IMG/VR virus record: IMGVR_UViG_3300027741_000218
Location: 1-27,807 of that record
Length of the DNA: 27,807 bases
Direction: 5' to 3' (one strand)
From: a virus
Shown: positions 22,519-27,807 of the stretch, piece by piece
Position numbering within the stretch: position 1 is the first letter of the stretch
Layout: every line of letters begins with the position of its first letter
Made by a program: the position numbers and the translations under genes
The notes under the pieces: generated by a model
The model's database searches: none
What the model was told of the DNA's origin: nothing
What the model saw: only the letters and a program-made list of their open reading frames with translations

Positions 22519-23027
22519 GTATCTCTCCCGCTTTTGTAGATGCTATCGACAAGGGCACATGCCTCGCCAAAGGGCATAGTGTTGAGGATTTGAAGGTTAG
22601 GGTGCATTGCTTTATATGCAGTCAGGTTCTGGGGTGACGGCAACGCCTTGGCTAGGGAATAGACCTTACCGTTATCGACAAAGCTGATCTTCTTCATCAG
22701 TCCCTTAACCTGTTTCTCAAGTTGCCAACGGTCCAGAAGGTCATCGATCAAACAATCCAGATCAACTGGGTAGGTGATGATGGTCGAACCCTCTACGCAG
22801 ATGTTATCCGCAAAGACACGGTCAGGGAGGCTTGCCGCATAAGCATGGGCCTTGTCCACTTCCGCATAGGTCTTGCCCATAGTCGGGTAATACTCGTTAG
22901 CCCCACCCATCCCTCGATTGGCAGCAAGGAAGGCCTTCTTCCCATCGACGTATACGTCAGCACTGAAACAAGTTGTCTCTTCTGACATAGTCTTATTGAT
23001 TTTGACGTTCTTGATAGAGAGTTTCAT
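22506..23027 (-). CDS. Conserved phage protein, unknown
   Basis: 173 aa from the ATG at 23027 with AAGGA upstream; the frame extends to 23072 but that part overlaps the preceding gene. The N-terminal domain MKLSIKNVKINKTMSEETTC, FSADVYVDGKKAFLAANRG, then MGGANEYYPTM looks like a beta-rich fold, and it is familiar from proteobacterial phages. The second half is helical (LDCLIDDLLDRWQLEKQVKG) followed by TMPFGEACALVDSIYKSG. No active-site motif is seen. It overlaps the methyltransferase-like gene by 13 nt. Confidence 0.6.
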   Translation of the reverse strand: MKLSIKNVKINKTMSEETTCFSADVYVDGKKAFLAANRGMGGANEYYPTMGKTYAEVDKAHAYAASLPDRVFADNICVEGSTIITYPVDLDCLIDDLLDRWQLEKQVKGLMKKISFVDNGKVYSLAKALPSPQNLTAYKAMHPNLQILNTMPFGEACALVDSIYKSGRDTCAY

Positions 23028-23038
23028 TGGTCCGGTCC

Positions 23039-23215
23039 TTATGCTGCGTCTTGGGTAGAAGTCACACCGCAAGCCTTAAAGAAGCGTTGAGAGTCAAATC
23101 GTGGGTTGTGTTTGATGGCCACAGAGGCAAGGGCGATAGCTGCCTGTAACCGGGAATGCGGGTCCATGATCGAGTTGATAGCCACTGCAATGTCTTCGAA
23201 GTGTTTTTTAGTCAT
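23039..23215 (-). CDS. 58-aa phage protein, first gene of the leftward operon
   Basis: 58 aa, ATG at 23215 with GGGGAACCAA upstream. The translation (MTKKHFEDIAVAINSIMDPH, SRLQAAIALASVAIKHNPRF, DSQRFFKACGVTST) reads as a small helical domain ending in a typical NPRFDxxRFxxACG motif, which I recognise from small phage proteins of unknown role. Its stop is 11 nt before the next start and its promoter lies 35 bp upstream. The motif and the ribosome site make it a convincing gene despite its size. Confidence 0.7.
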   Translation of the reverse strand: MTKKHFEDIAVAINSIMDPHSRLQAAIALASVAIKHNPRFDSQRFFKACGVTSTQDAA

Positions 23216-23249
23216 TTGGTTCCCCTATGGAATATTGGTTCACCCCCAT

Positions 23250-23278
23250 AACCTAGTCGGACAAAATGTCTGTGTCAA
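23250..23278 (-). promoter_or_regulatory. Promoter of the 20990-23215 leftward operon
   Basis: On the minus strand, consensus TTGACA (23278-23273), 17-bp spacer, TAGGTT (23255-23250). Transcription would start about 30 bp before the 58-aa gene. The -35 element lies directly beside the 19-bp tandem array, so a protein binding the array could control it. Confidence 0.7.
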
Positions 23279-23404
23279 GTCCTTGGTCCACTCTCGGTCC
23301 ATCGGTCCATCCTCGGTCCATCGGTCCACTCTCGGTCCATCGGTCCATCCTTGGTCCATTGGTCCATCAGCGGTCCATTGGTCCCTTGGTCCCTTGGTCC
23401 ATCC
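23279..23404. repeat. 19-bp tandem-repeat array built from GGTCCA units
   Basis: Units begin at 23294, 23313, 23332, 23351 and 23370 with consensus TCGGTCCATCGGTCCATCC; the first three are nearly identical, later ones diverge, and partial units flank them. Each unit contains two GGTCCA blocks. All reading frames through it are open only because it is repetitive. It could be an iteron, operator or centromere-like array. Confidence 0.85.
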
Positions 23405-23589
23405 AACTTTTTGGTCCGCCCTGGAATTTTTGGAAAAACTCATTTTGGTTTTAAAAACCCATTATGGGGCTGGCTGCCCATTATAGGGCCGGCAGCTCAT
23501 ATTGAGCGCAAAAACCCATTTTAGGTATATGTGACGGGTTTTGGTAAGCCTGGCCAGGTGTGGGCCGATTCGCTTAAAATGAGCTTGTC

Positions 23590-23625
23590 GTTAACCTGTT
23601 CGCTGCGCGAACATTAACTTTTTTT
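23590..23625 (+). terminator. Terminator-like hairpin in the leader region
   Basis: GTTAA and TTAAC enclose GTTCGC-TGC-GCGAAC, then seven T residues follow. No plus-strand gene lies close upstream, so it may end a short RNA starting near 23.5 kb or stop stray transcription before the cassette. Confidence 0.6.
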
Positions 23626-23701
23626 GTGCGATGCGAAAAGGTTAATAATCGCCCCGGAATGGACTAAACCGCTCATAATGGGTTTTGAGCTTGGAATCCG
23701 T

Positions 23702-23730
23702 TTGGCTGCAATGCGGCGCATATATATAAA
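23702..23730 (+). promoter_or_regulatory. Promoter of the 23769-26198 cassette
   Basis: TTGGCT at 23702-23707, 17-bp spacer, TATAAA at 23725-23730 within TATATATAAA. A GAATC lies just upstream at 23694-23698, so promoter activity may depend on GANTC methylation. Confidence 0.5.
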
Positions 23731-23768
23731 GAGCGAGCCGGAATAATCCGGTAGGAAAGGGGAATAAG

Positions 23769-25220
23769 ATGGCTACCTTTCAAGTGATCGAATCAGAAAC
23801 GGGAGTCGTTCTGGCGTCTTTCGATACGCAAGCCTTGGCTCAAATGGACGTGGCAGTGCGTACTGTTGCGGGAGCGCGAGTCTTTTTTAAAAGAGCTCCT
23901 GACATGCAATGGCGAGTACGGGAATGCGCGCGCTTTCTTTCCGGCCAATATAAACCCGTTATATGGTCTAATGAGCATTGGTTTATAAACCGAGACGAAA
24001 GCTTAGTCTGTCATTATTTGCATCGCGCTACCGCTCACAATCTTGTGGCGTTTACGGAGTCGAATCAGAAAGGTGAACAAGACAGGCAAACTGTTATGAA
24101 ACCGGGAGTCTATTTAACACGCTTCTTTTCTAATGTTTTGACCGTGCACGAAATAGAACACTATGCACGACTCCATTGCATGCAACCCGGCAAAGCTTGC
24201 GACATTAAATTCGCGATAAGCGCGCAGGATATTCAGGACATATACGAGCGTGGCCCTGATTCGTGTATGAGCGGCGACGTTTCCGATTATGAGCCAAAAA
24301 TACATCCCGTTTCCGTTTACGGGGATTCTGATTTGTCTCTCGCTTATATTGAAGGCGAATCGGATTATCACGATAAAGAGATAAAGAGCCGCGCATTGGT
24401 TTGGGCTGAAAGAAAGGTTTATGGGCGCGTTTATCCTACGCCAGAACGATATAGCGACTCGCGGCGCGAAATAGCACGAGTCGAGCAAAACCGGCTTGTT
24501 CAAGCTTTGGAGTCGGCGGGATATCGCCCCGGCTCTTTTAATGGTGCAAAGATTCGTGCAATCCCGCACCGTCGCAATGAAGAGTCGTATGTTATGCCTT
24601 ATCTTGACGGTGGCTATAGTGTCGACTTAGTCGGTGAACATTTTGTGCTGGGTAAACGTGCAAGCTTTGAGGCGCAAACAACTGATGGAATCATCTATCT
24701 AGAAGCACGATTTACTTGTGACAGGTGCGAGGAATCTGCTTGCCCCGACGACGCTAGTTCCGTTCGAGTCGCGCGATATTCGACGGAGTCTTGGTGCGAG
24801 TCTTGCGCCTCGAATAGTAGCTTTTATTGTCACGGGGATGAAGAAACATATTCCGACGAAATTGAATCCGTTTCTGATTCATGCGGAAACAATTATTCGA
24901 TTTATTACGCGTCTGATAACATGTTCCGTTGCGACAATACTGGTTACTGGTATGACAATAGTGAAGCGCAAGACGTATATGTGCGTGGAATCCACGTAGA
25001 AACATGGTGCAGGGACGCGATATTAGAGGACGCGTTTTGCTGCTATGGTACTGGCGTATATTATGCGACTCGCTGGCATGATAGCGTCGAAATAGACGGC
25101 GAGACGTATCTCAAAACATATGCGGAGTCGGAACATGCGCTTTCGACTCGTTTAAAAGAGATAGAACAGGCGGAGGAATATGAGAATATCGCGCATATCA
25201 ATATATATATCGGAGCTTAA
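23769..25220 (+). CDS. Zinc-ribbon, Cys-rich repeat protein of unknown function
   Basis: 483 aa. I do not recognise a named family. Residues 1-310 hold mixed alpha/beta sequence, with HRRNEESYVMPYLDGGYSVD near 267 reading like a small domain. The C-terminal third is Cys-rich: CDRC (Cys317, Cys320) and CESC (Cys343, Cys346) form a likely zinc ribbon, followed by three similar units FYCHGDEETYSDEIE, FRCDNTGYWYDNSEAQDVYV and FCCYGTGVYYATRWHDSVEI, which share F-x-C-x-x-T/D-G-x-x-Y. GANTC sites are unusually dense, in all codon phases. It is followed 3 nt later by the metallohydrolase gene, so the two probably act together. Ribosome site AGGAAAGGGG precedes the ATG. The function cannot be read from sequence. 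Confidence 0.75.
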   Translation: MATFQVIESETGVVLASFDTQALAQMDVAVRTVAGARVFFKRAPDMQWRVRECARFLSGQYKPVIWSNEHWFINRDESLVCHYLHRATAHNLVAFTESNQKGEQDRQTVMKPGVYLTRFFSNVLTVHEIEHYARLHCMQPGKACDIKFAISAQDIQDIYERGPDSCMSGDVSDYEPKIHPVSVYGDSDLSLAYIEGESDYHDKEIKSRALVWAERKVYGRVYPTPERYSDSRREIARVEQNRLVQALESAGYRPGSFNGAKIRAIPHRRNEESYVMPYLDGGYSVDLVGEHFVLGKRASFEAQTTDGIIYLEARFTCDRCEESACPDDASSVRVARYSTESWCESCASNSSFYCHGDEETYSDEIESVSDSCGNNYSIYYASDNMFRCDNTGYWYDNSEAQDVYVRGIHVETWCRDAILEDAFCCYGTGVYYATRWHDSVEIDGETYLKTYAESEHALSTRLKEIEQAEEYENIAHINIYIGA

Positions 25221-25223
25221 ACC

Positions 25224-26198
25224 ATGACAAAAACCATGACAAAAACTAACAGAACGAACGAGTCGGCAAATACTGAATCCTTGTTCTACATGCTTCAAAC
25301 CATGCGGCCGGCAGGATCAAAAACAGAGGAGTCTTTTATTGATCGCTGGATTAAACCATTGGGAACAGAGTCGGACGGATATGGTAATGAAGTTATCCGC
25401 ATAGGGGATTCCCTTGTTATGTATTCATCTCATACAGATACTGTGCATCGCAATGAAGGCTCACAGCGAATCAAGATCGCGAATGGATGGATTAGCTTGC
25501 ACTATAAAGAGCGCCGCGCGTCATGCCTGGGCGCCGATTGCACGGCTGGCGTTTGGCTAATGCGTGAAATGATATTGGCTAGGGCGCCCGGTTTATATGT
25601 CTTTCATCGCGAAGAAGAATCCGGGGGACATGGTTCGCAATGGATCGCGGAAAACAATCCCGGTTTATTAGAGGGAATCGTCGCATGTATCGCGCTAGAT
25701 CGAAAGGGAACGGATAGCATTATAACTCATCAATATGGTGGACGTTGCGCTAGCGATACCTTTGCTGTATCTATGGCCAAGCAATTTAAAGGATTCAAGG
25801 CTGACGATACGGGGTCATTTACAGACTCCGCGAACTACACTCATTTAATCCCGGAATGTACTAATCTTTCTATCGGATATGAGGACGCTCACACTGAAAA
25901 AGAAAGGCTGAATCTGTTTCACCTTATTGAAATGAGAGAGCAATTGATTCGCTTTGATATATCGCGAGTCAATATAAGGCGCGAACCGACTCCTAAGGTC
26001 ACGGCCTTGCCAAGGTGTGACCGTGGCGCTTGGAATGTATGGGATGAAAGGGAGTCGGGATGGGATGGGCGGGACAATAGAGCGGCGCGGAATGTCACAG
26101 AGTTTTGCCGACTCTATCCTGATGAAGTTGCGGATTTGCTAGGGCAATATGGTATCGGTCTTAATGATTTATACGACTCGACTCCTTGGTTAGAGTGA
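25224..26198 (+). CDS. M20/M28/M42-like zinc metallohydrolase
   Basis: 324 aa. A set of ligands typical of cocatalytic two-metal peptidases is in order: SSHTD with His70 and Asp72, LGADCTAGVW with Asp105, FHREEESGGHGS with Glu130-132, ALDRKGTD with Asp159, and EDAHTEKERLN with His223. The order H-D-E-D-H matches M20/M28/M42 aminopeptidase-type enzymes, and the catalytic Glu next to the bridging ligand is present. The substrate is unknown: peptides, amidated cell-wall pieces or a small signalling molecule are all possible. The C-terminal 80 residues (GWDGRDNRAARN, then DEVADLLGQYGIGLNDLYD) are extra to a minimal fold. GGAG lies eight bases before the ATG. The sequence is rich in GANTC. No signal peptide, so cytoplasmic. 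Confidence 0.75.
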   Translation: MTKTMTKTNRTNESANTESLFYMLQTMRPAGSKTEESFIDRWIKPLGTESDGYGNEVIRIGDSLVMYSSHTDTVHRNEGSQRIKIANGWISLHYKERRASCLGADCTAGVWLMREMILARAPGLYVFHREEESGGHGSQWIAENNPGLLEGIVACIALDRKGTDSIITHQYGGRCASDTFAVSMAKQFKGFKADDTGSFTDSANYTHLIPECTNLSIGYEDAHTEKERLNLFHLIEMREQLIRFDISRVNIRREPTPKVTALPRCDRGAWNVWDERESGWDGRDNRAARNVTEFCRLYPDEVADLLGQYGIGLNDLYDSTPWLE

Positions 26199-26224
26199 CG
26201 GGGCGAATCAGGTAGCCGGCGAAC

Positions 26225-26258
26225 AAAGGGGAAGGGGCGACTCTTCCCTTTCTTTTTT
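26225..26258 (+). terminator. Intrinsic terminator after the metallohydrolase gene
   Basis: AAAGGGGAAG (26225-26234) pairs with CTTCCCTTT (26243-26251) with one bulged G, followed by C and six T. It separates the cassette from the terminase small subunit. Confidence 0.8.
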
Positions 26259-26271
26259 GTCTGGCAAAGCC

Positions 26272-26277
26272 TATAAT
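26272..26277 (+). promoter_or_regulatory. Candidate -10 element upstream of the terminase gene
   Basis: A perfect TATAAT, 112 bp before the chosen terS start. No good -35 is seen at 16-18 bp, so either an activator helps or this is one copy of the dispersed CCCATTAT-type motif read on the other strand. Confidence 0.35.
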
Positions 26278-26388
26278 GGGTGCAGATACACCGATATGAG
26301 CACCAGCCATTCTAAGGCATGCTACGCGGCAAAGATTGCGGGAAGCTATCTAGGTATCGGGATAACGATTCAGGGCAAGGCAAGCTTC

Positions 26389-27009
26389 ATGGCTAGGGAC
26401 AAGACCGCAAAGCTATACAAGACTCGCGCTACGACAGGGCAAGAGGCGAATAAAGAAATAGGAGCGCGCCGCGCTGAAATACGGGAAAGCATCAAAGCAC
26501 GCATAGAGAAGGCAAAGGGACGCCCTACTACATTTAATGAGGAACAAGGAATAGAGCTATGTAAATTGATCAGCGAAGGGATGAGTCTAACGGAAGCTTG
26601 CGACTCATTGGGCTTGGCGAGAAGCACGGTGCTCACGTGGGCAGAGAGCGGCAATCAGCCTGCTTTTACGTCGAATCTCGCACGCGCACGGGAAGCCCTG
26701 GCCGAACATGCGTTCTCGGAAGCCTATGCGATACCTCGCAAATTACTGAAACTGTATGAAGAAGACCCTGAATTGAAACTCGATCCTGCACGGGTTCAAC
26801 TGGCAAGGCTCGCAACAGACACTCTCAAATGGTACGCGGAGCGCCTCAAACCCCGCACGTTTGGTGAAAAGAAAATTGAGCAATCTGTTACAATCACGAA
26901 CAATGCGCTTACAATTGACTCCCGCGAGCTATCGCAAGATCAACGTGACGCGCTACGTGGCGCTTTGCTGGCGGCCAAGAACCTACCTGTGACCATAGAT
27001 CACGAGTGA
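26389..27009 (+). CDS. terS: Terminase small subunit (Sf6-like)
   Basis: 206 aa from the ATG at 26389 with AAGG upstream. The frame is open from 26257 (250 aa), but the extra N-terminus lies over promoter-like DNA and lacks family signal. An N-terminal helical HTH domain (NEEQGIELCKLISEGMSLTE, then ACDSLGLARSTVLTWAESGN) is followed by NLARAREALAEHAFSEAYAI, LARLATDTLKWYAERLKPRT and FGEKK. This is the pattern of Sf6/SPP1-type small terminases: pac/cos DNA recognition, oligomerisation helices and a C-terminal large-subunit contact. No large terminase is inside the window; the DNA downstream is non-coding. The inferred role is choosing the DNA packaging site. Confidence 0.8.
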   Translation: MARDKTAKLYKTRATTGQEANKEIGARRAEIRESIKARIEKAKGRPTTFNEEQGIELCKLISEGMSLTEACDSLGLARSTVLTWAESGNQPAFTSNLARAREALAEHAFSEAYAIPRKLLKLYEEDPELKLDPARVQLARLATDTLKWYAERLKPRTFGEKKIEQSVTITNNALTIDSRELSQDQRDALRGALLAAKNLPVTIDHE

Positions 27010-27185
27010 CAAGTGTTTCTGTTGAGCCAAAGGTTGACACATTAGACAATGCTAATATACCAGAACCCATTGTGAGCCACGGTCCTCACACTAGGCGCTA
27101 CCGCTCGTTCTGGGCGCTTGCCCGGTTCAGGTACCCCGGCTCGAAATGGGCGGTCCCGGTCCATAGAACACCCCCTGGGTTTTAG
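27006..27185 (+). CDS. Possible 59-aa protein overlapping the terS stop (low confidence)
   Basis: A GTG at 27006 overlaps the TerS TGA (GTGA) and opens 59 codons ending at TAG 27183-27185. The translation begins VTSVSVEPKVDTLDNANIPE and ends with a basic aromatic stretch (RYRSFWALARFRYPGSKWAV). The overlap and a consensus -35 inside it make this ambiguous: it may be a coupled small protein, the remnant start of a downstream terminase gene, or chance. No family is recognised. Confidence 0.3.
   Translation: MTSVSVEPKVDTLDNANIPEPIVSHGPHTRRYRSFWALARFRYPGSKWAVPVHRTPPGF
27034..27061 (+). promoter_or_regulatory. Promoter reading into the candidate origin region
   Basis: Consensus TTGACA at 27034-27039, 16-bp spacer, TATACC at 27056-27061. 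No gene is obvious in the following 740 bp, so the product may be an RNA or a transcript activating the origin. Confidence 0.45.
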
Positions 27186-27294
27186 GCTCCCCTGCCTTCC
27201 CACCAGATTTTAACCCTATTCAAAATACATGATTAGAATCCAAATCCCGTTTTTCCCCACAAATTTTCCCAAAAAATTCTGGACCTGTGCAAAC

Positions 27295-27303
27295 TTATCC
27301 ACA
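27295..27303 (+). promoter_or_regulatory. Perfect DnaA box
   Basis: TTATCCACA, the consensus DnaA-binding 9-mer, lies 17 bp before the first iteron and just after an AT-rich stretch, the standard order for an iteron-type origin. Confidence 0.7.
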
Positions 27304-27319
27304 GGGTGCCCCCCCCTGG

Positions 27320-27372
27320 CTAGGCAGTACTACCTTTCCTAGACAGTACTACCGATACTAGGCTGTACTACC
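27320..27372 (+). repeat. Three direct iterons with 19-bp period
   Basis: CTAGGCAGTACTACC, CTAGACAGTACTACC and CTAGGCTGTACTACC start at 27320, 27339 and 27358, exactly 19 bp apart, each differing from the first by at most one base. The first iteron is shared in inverted orientation with 18504-18519. Confidence 0.85.
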
Positions 27373-27521
27373 TCCCTATGGTCCTTTGGTCCCTCCATAG
27401 TCCCTTACCCCCCCCCTATGGAAAATACGTACCCACAATGGGTTGTAGTGCTCAATCTGGGTTAGGGATCATAGGTAGTACTCTATCTCCCTGTACCCTG
27501 CATAAGGGATCATCCCTGAAC

Positions 27522-27537
27522 TGTTTCACGTGAAACA
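27522..27537. promoter_or_regulatory. parS: Perfect 16-bp chromosomal-type parS (ParB-binding) site
   Basis: TGTTTCACGTGAAACA, an exact 16-bp palindrome identical to the widespread chromosomal parS consensus bound by Spo0J/ParB. No parA or parB gene is in the window. A second palindrome (AGGGATCATCCCT, 27505-27517) lies 4 bp to the left. Confidence 0.9.
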
Positions 27538-27589
27538 TGCCTAGAACACCCTGTGTTGCCCTGGCCAGAAGCGTGGTCCAGACAAAGAA

Positions 27590-27620
27590 AAACCACCGAG
27601 GATTGCTCCAACGGTGGTTT
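27590..27620 (-). terminator. Intrinsic terminator (strongest on minus strand)
   Basis: AAACCACCG (27590-27598) and CGGTGGTTT (27612-27620) are perfect 9-bp arms with a 13-nt loop. Read leftward the stem is followed by TTTTTCTTTG, a good U-tract, so it likely stops minus-strand transcripts entering from the right. Confidence 0.7.
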
Positions 27621-27685
27621 CTGGCAACGGAGGCTGAATTCCATTTGCCCGATAACTCTATCACACCCATACGCCCGGTCAAGAA

Positions 27686-27719
27686 AAAGCCGCCAAAAGA
27701 TTACTCCCCTGACGGCTTT
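27686..27719 (-). terminator. Second leftward terminator
   Basis: AAAGCCG (27686-27692) and CGGCTTT (27713-27719) are 7-bp arms with a 20-nt loop. On the minus strand the stem runs into TTTTTCTT. Two consecutive leftward terminators suggest minus-strand genes lie to the right of the window. Confidence 0.6.
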
Positions 27720-27807
27720 CCCTGTTGGCCTGCCCGATCAACTTAAAGAGGATAGCACCCTAGAAGTCCTTCCACAACCTAGCAGCCTCTCCACAACTCA
27801 ATCAGCC

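Larger units (their letters stand above)
23405..23768. other. Non-coding region between leftward operon and GANTC-rich cassette
   Basis: No gene is seen. It holds several copies of a CCCATTAT-type motif (23458, 23477, 23515, and inverted at 23674), a terminator-like hairpin (23590-23625), a GATTCGCT at 23567-23574, a promoter (23702-23730), and a CCGGA/TCCGG mini-palindrome at 23738-23751 just before the ribosome site AGGAAAGGGG of the next gene. Confidence 0.6.
27186..27807. other. Non-coding candidate origin/centromere region at the right end
   Basis: No convincing gene in about 620 bp. In order: AT-rich tract (about 27206-27290), DnaA box (27295-27303), C8 run (27309-27316), three iterons (27320-27372), GGTCC-rich stretch, C9 run (27408-27416), ACCCACAATGGGT (27431-27443), inverted half-iteron (27474-27481), palindrome AGGGATCATCCCT (27505-27517), parS (27522-27537), two terminators (27590-27620 and 27686-27719). 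The pattern resembles a plasmid-type origin plus centromere. Confidence 0.6.

Noticed and set aside
23279-23404. CRISPR array
   Set aside because: The 19-bp units are contiguous with no unique spacers and there are no cas genes.
23240-23454. Open frames on both strands through the 19-bp repeats
   Set aside because: The frames stay open because of the repeat; the translations are repetitive and lack ribosome sites.
26257-26388. Upstream extension of terS to 26257
   Set aside because: The extra 44 residues lie over the terminator end and the TATAAT element and lack terminase sequence; the start at 26389 has a ribosome site.
27452-27682. 76-aa minus-strand open frame
   Set aside because: It covers parS and a terminator; the MFHVKQ stretch is just parS translated.
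27537-27746. 69-aa plus-strand open frame at the right end
   Set aside because: It runs through both terminator hairpins, starts at the edge of parS, lacks a ribosome site and has no recognisable sequence.

Overview
This window is part of a tailed-phage genome (or phage-plasmid/prophage) that infects an alphaproteobacterium. The phage call rests on virion genes (adaptor, P22 gp10-like tail protein, ejection-type protein with a lytic transglycosylase domain, collar-type tail fibre), a terminase small subunit, and an ERF/YqaJ/RusA recombination set. The alphaproteobacterial call rests on a GcrA-family regulator, many GANTC sites (the CcrM methylation sequence that GcrA reads), and the style of the small phage proteins. 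The tail genes suggest a short-tailed (podovirus-like) particle. I see no integrase, capsid, portal, large terminase, holin or separate endolysin, so the genome extends beyond both window edges.

Layout. (1) 1-11814, plus strand: a tightly packed late operon with the adaptor (cut by the left edge), tail nozzle protein, three small structural genes, a GNAT acetyltransferase, two large internal-virion candidates, a tail fibre and a small Cys-rich protein. (2) 11816-16258, minus strand: an early operon read leftward with ERF annealing protein, a 72-aa protein, YqaJ exonuclease, a small protein with an SSB-like tail, HNH endonuclease, a DUF6378-type protein, a GcrA homologue and several small proteins. 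(3) 16259-16390: a lambda-like divergent control region with two promoters and a perfect 10-bp inverted repeat. (4) 16391-20941, plus strand: Cro-like repressor, RusA, adenine methyltransferase, two HTH proteins, SF2 helicase and primase, closed by a bidirectional terminator. (5) 20990-23215, minus strand: seven small genes including a cytosine-methyltransferase-like protein, read from a promoter that abuts a 19-bp tandem-repeat array. (6) 23216-23768: a 553-bp non-coding region with that array, a terminator-like hairpin and a promoter for the next genes. (7) 23769-26198, plus strand: a two-gene cassette (zinc-ribbon protein plus an M20/M28/M42-like metallohydrolase) saturated with GANTC sites. 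(8) 26389-27009: terminase small subunit. (9) 27010-27807: nearly gene-free DNA with a promoter, an AT-rich tract, a perfect DnaA box, three 19-bp-spaced iterons, a perfect 16-bp chromosomal parS site and two terminators.

How it fits together. The leftward operon supplies recombination and the GcrA-like regulator, and the rightward operon supplies replication and modification, both under the 16.3-kb switch. The 27.3-27.5 kb region looks like a plasmid-type origin plus centromere with no partition genes in view, suggesting a phage that could be copied extrachromosomally and segregated by host ParB. A 16-bp inverted match ties this region to the leader of the helicase-primase pair at 18.5 kb. 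The gcrA homologue, a GANTC inside the leftward promoter spacer, and 43 GANTC sites in one 2.4-kb cassette (against 2 in the helicase-primase genes) suggest the phage is wired into the host CcrM/GcrA cell-cycle system. All functional statements come from reading translated sequence and motifs by eye; no database search was run.
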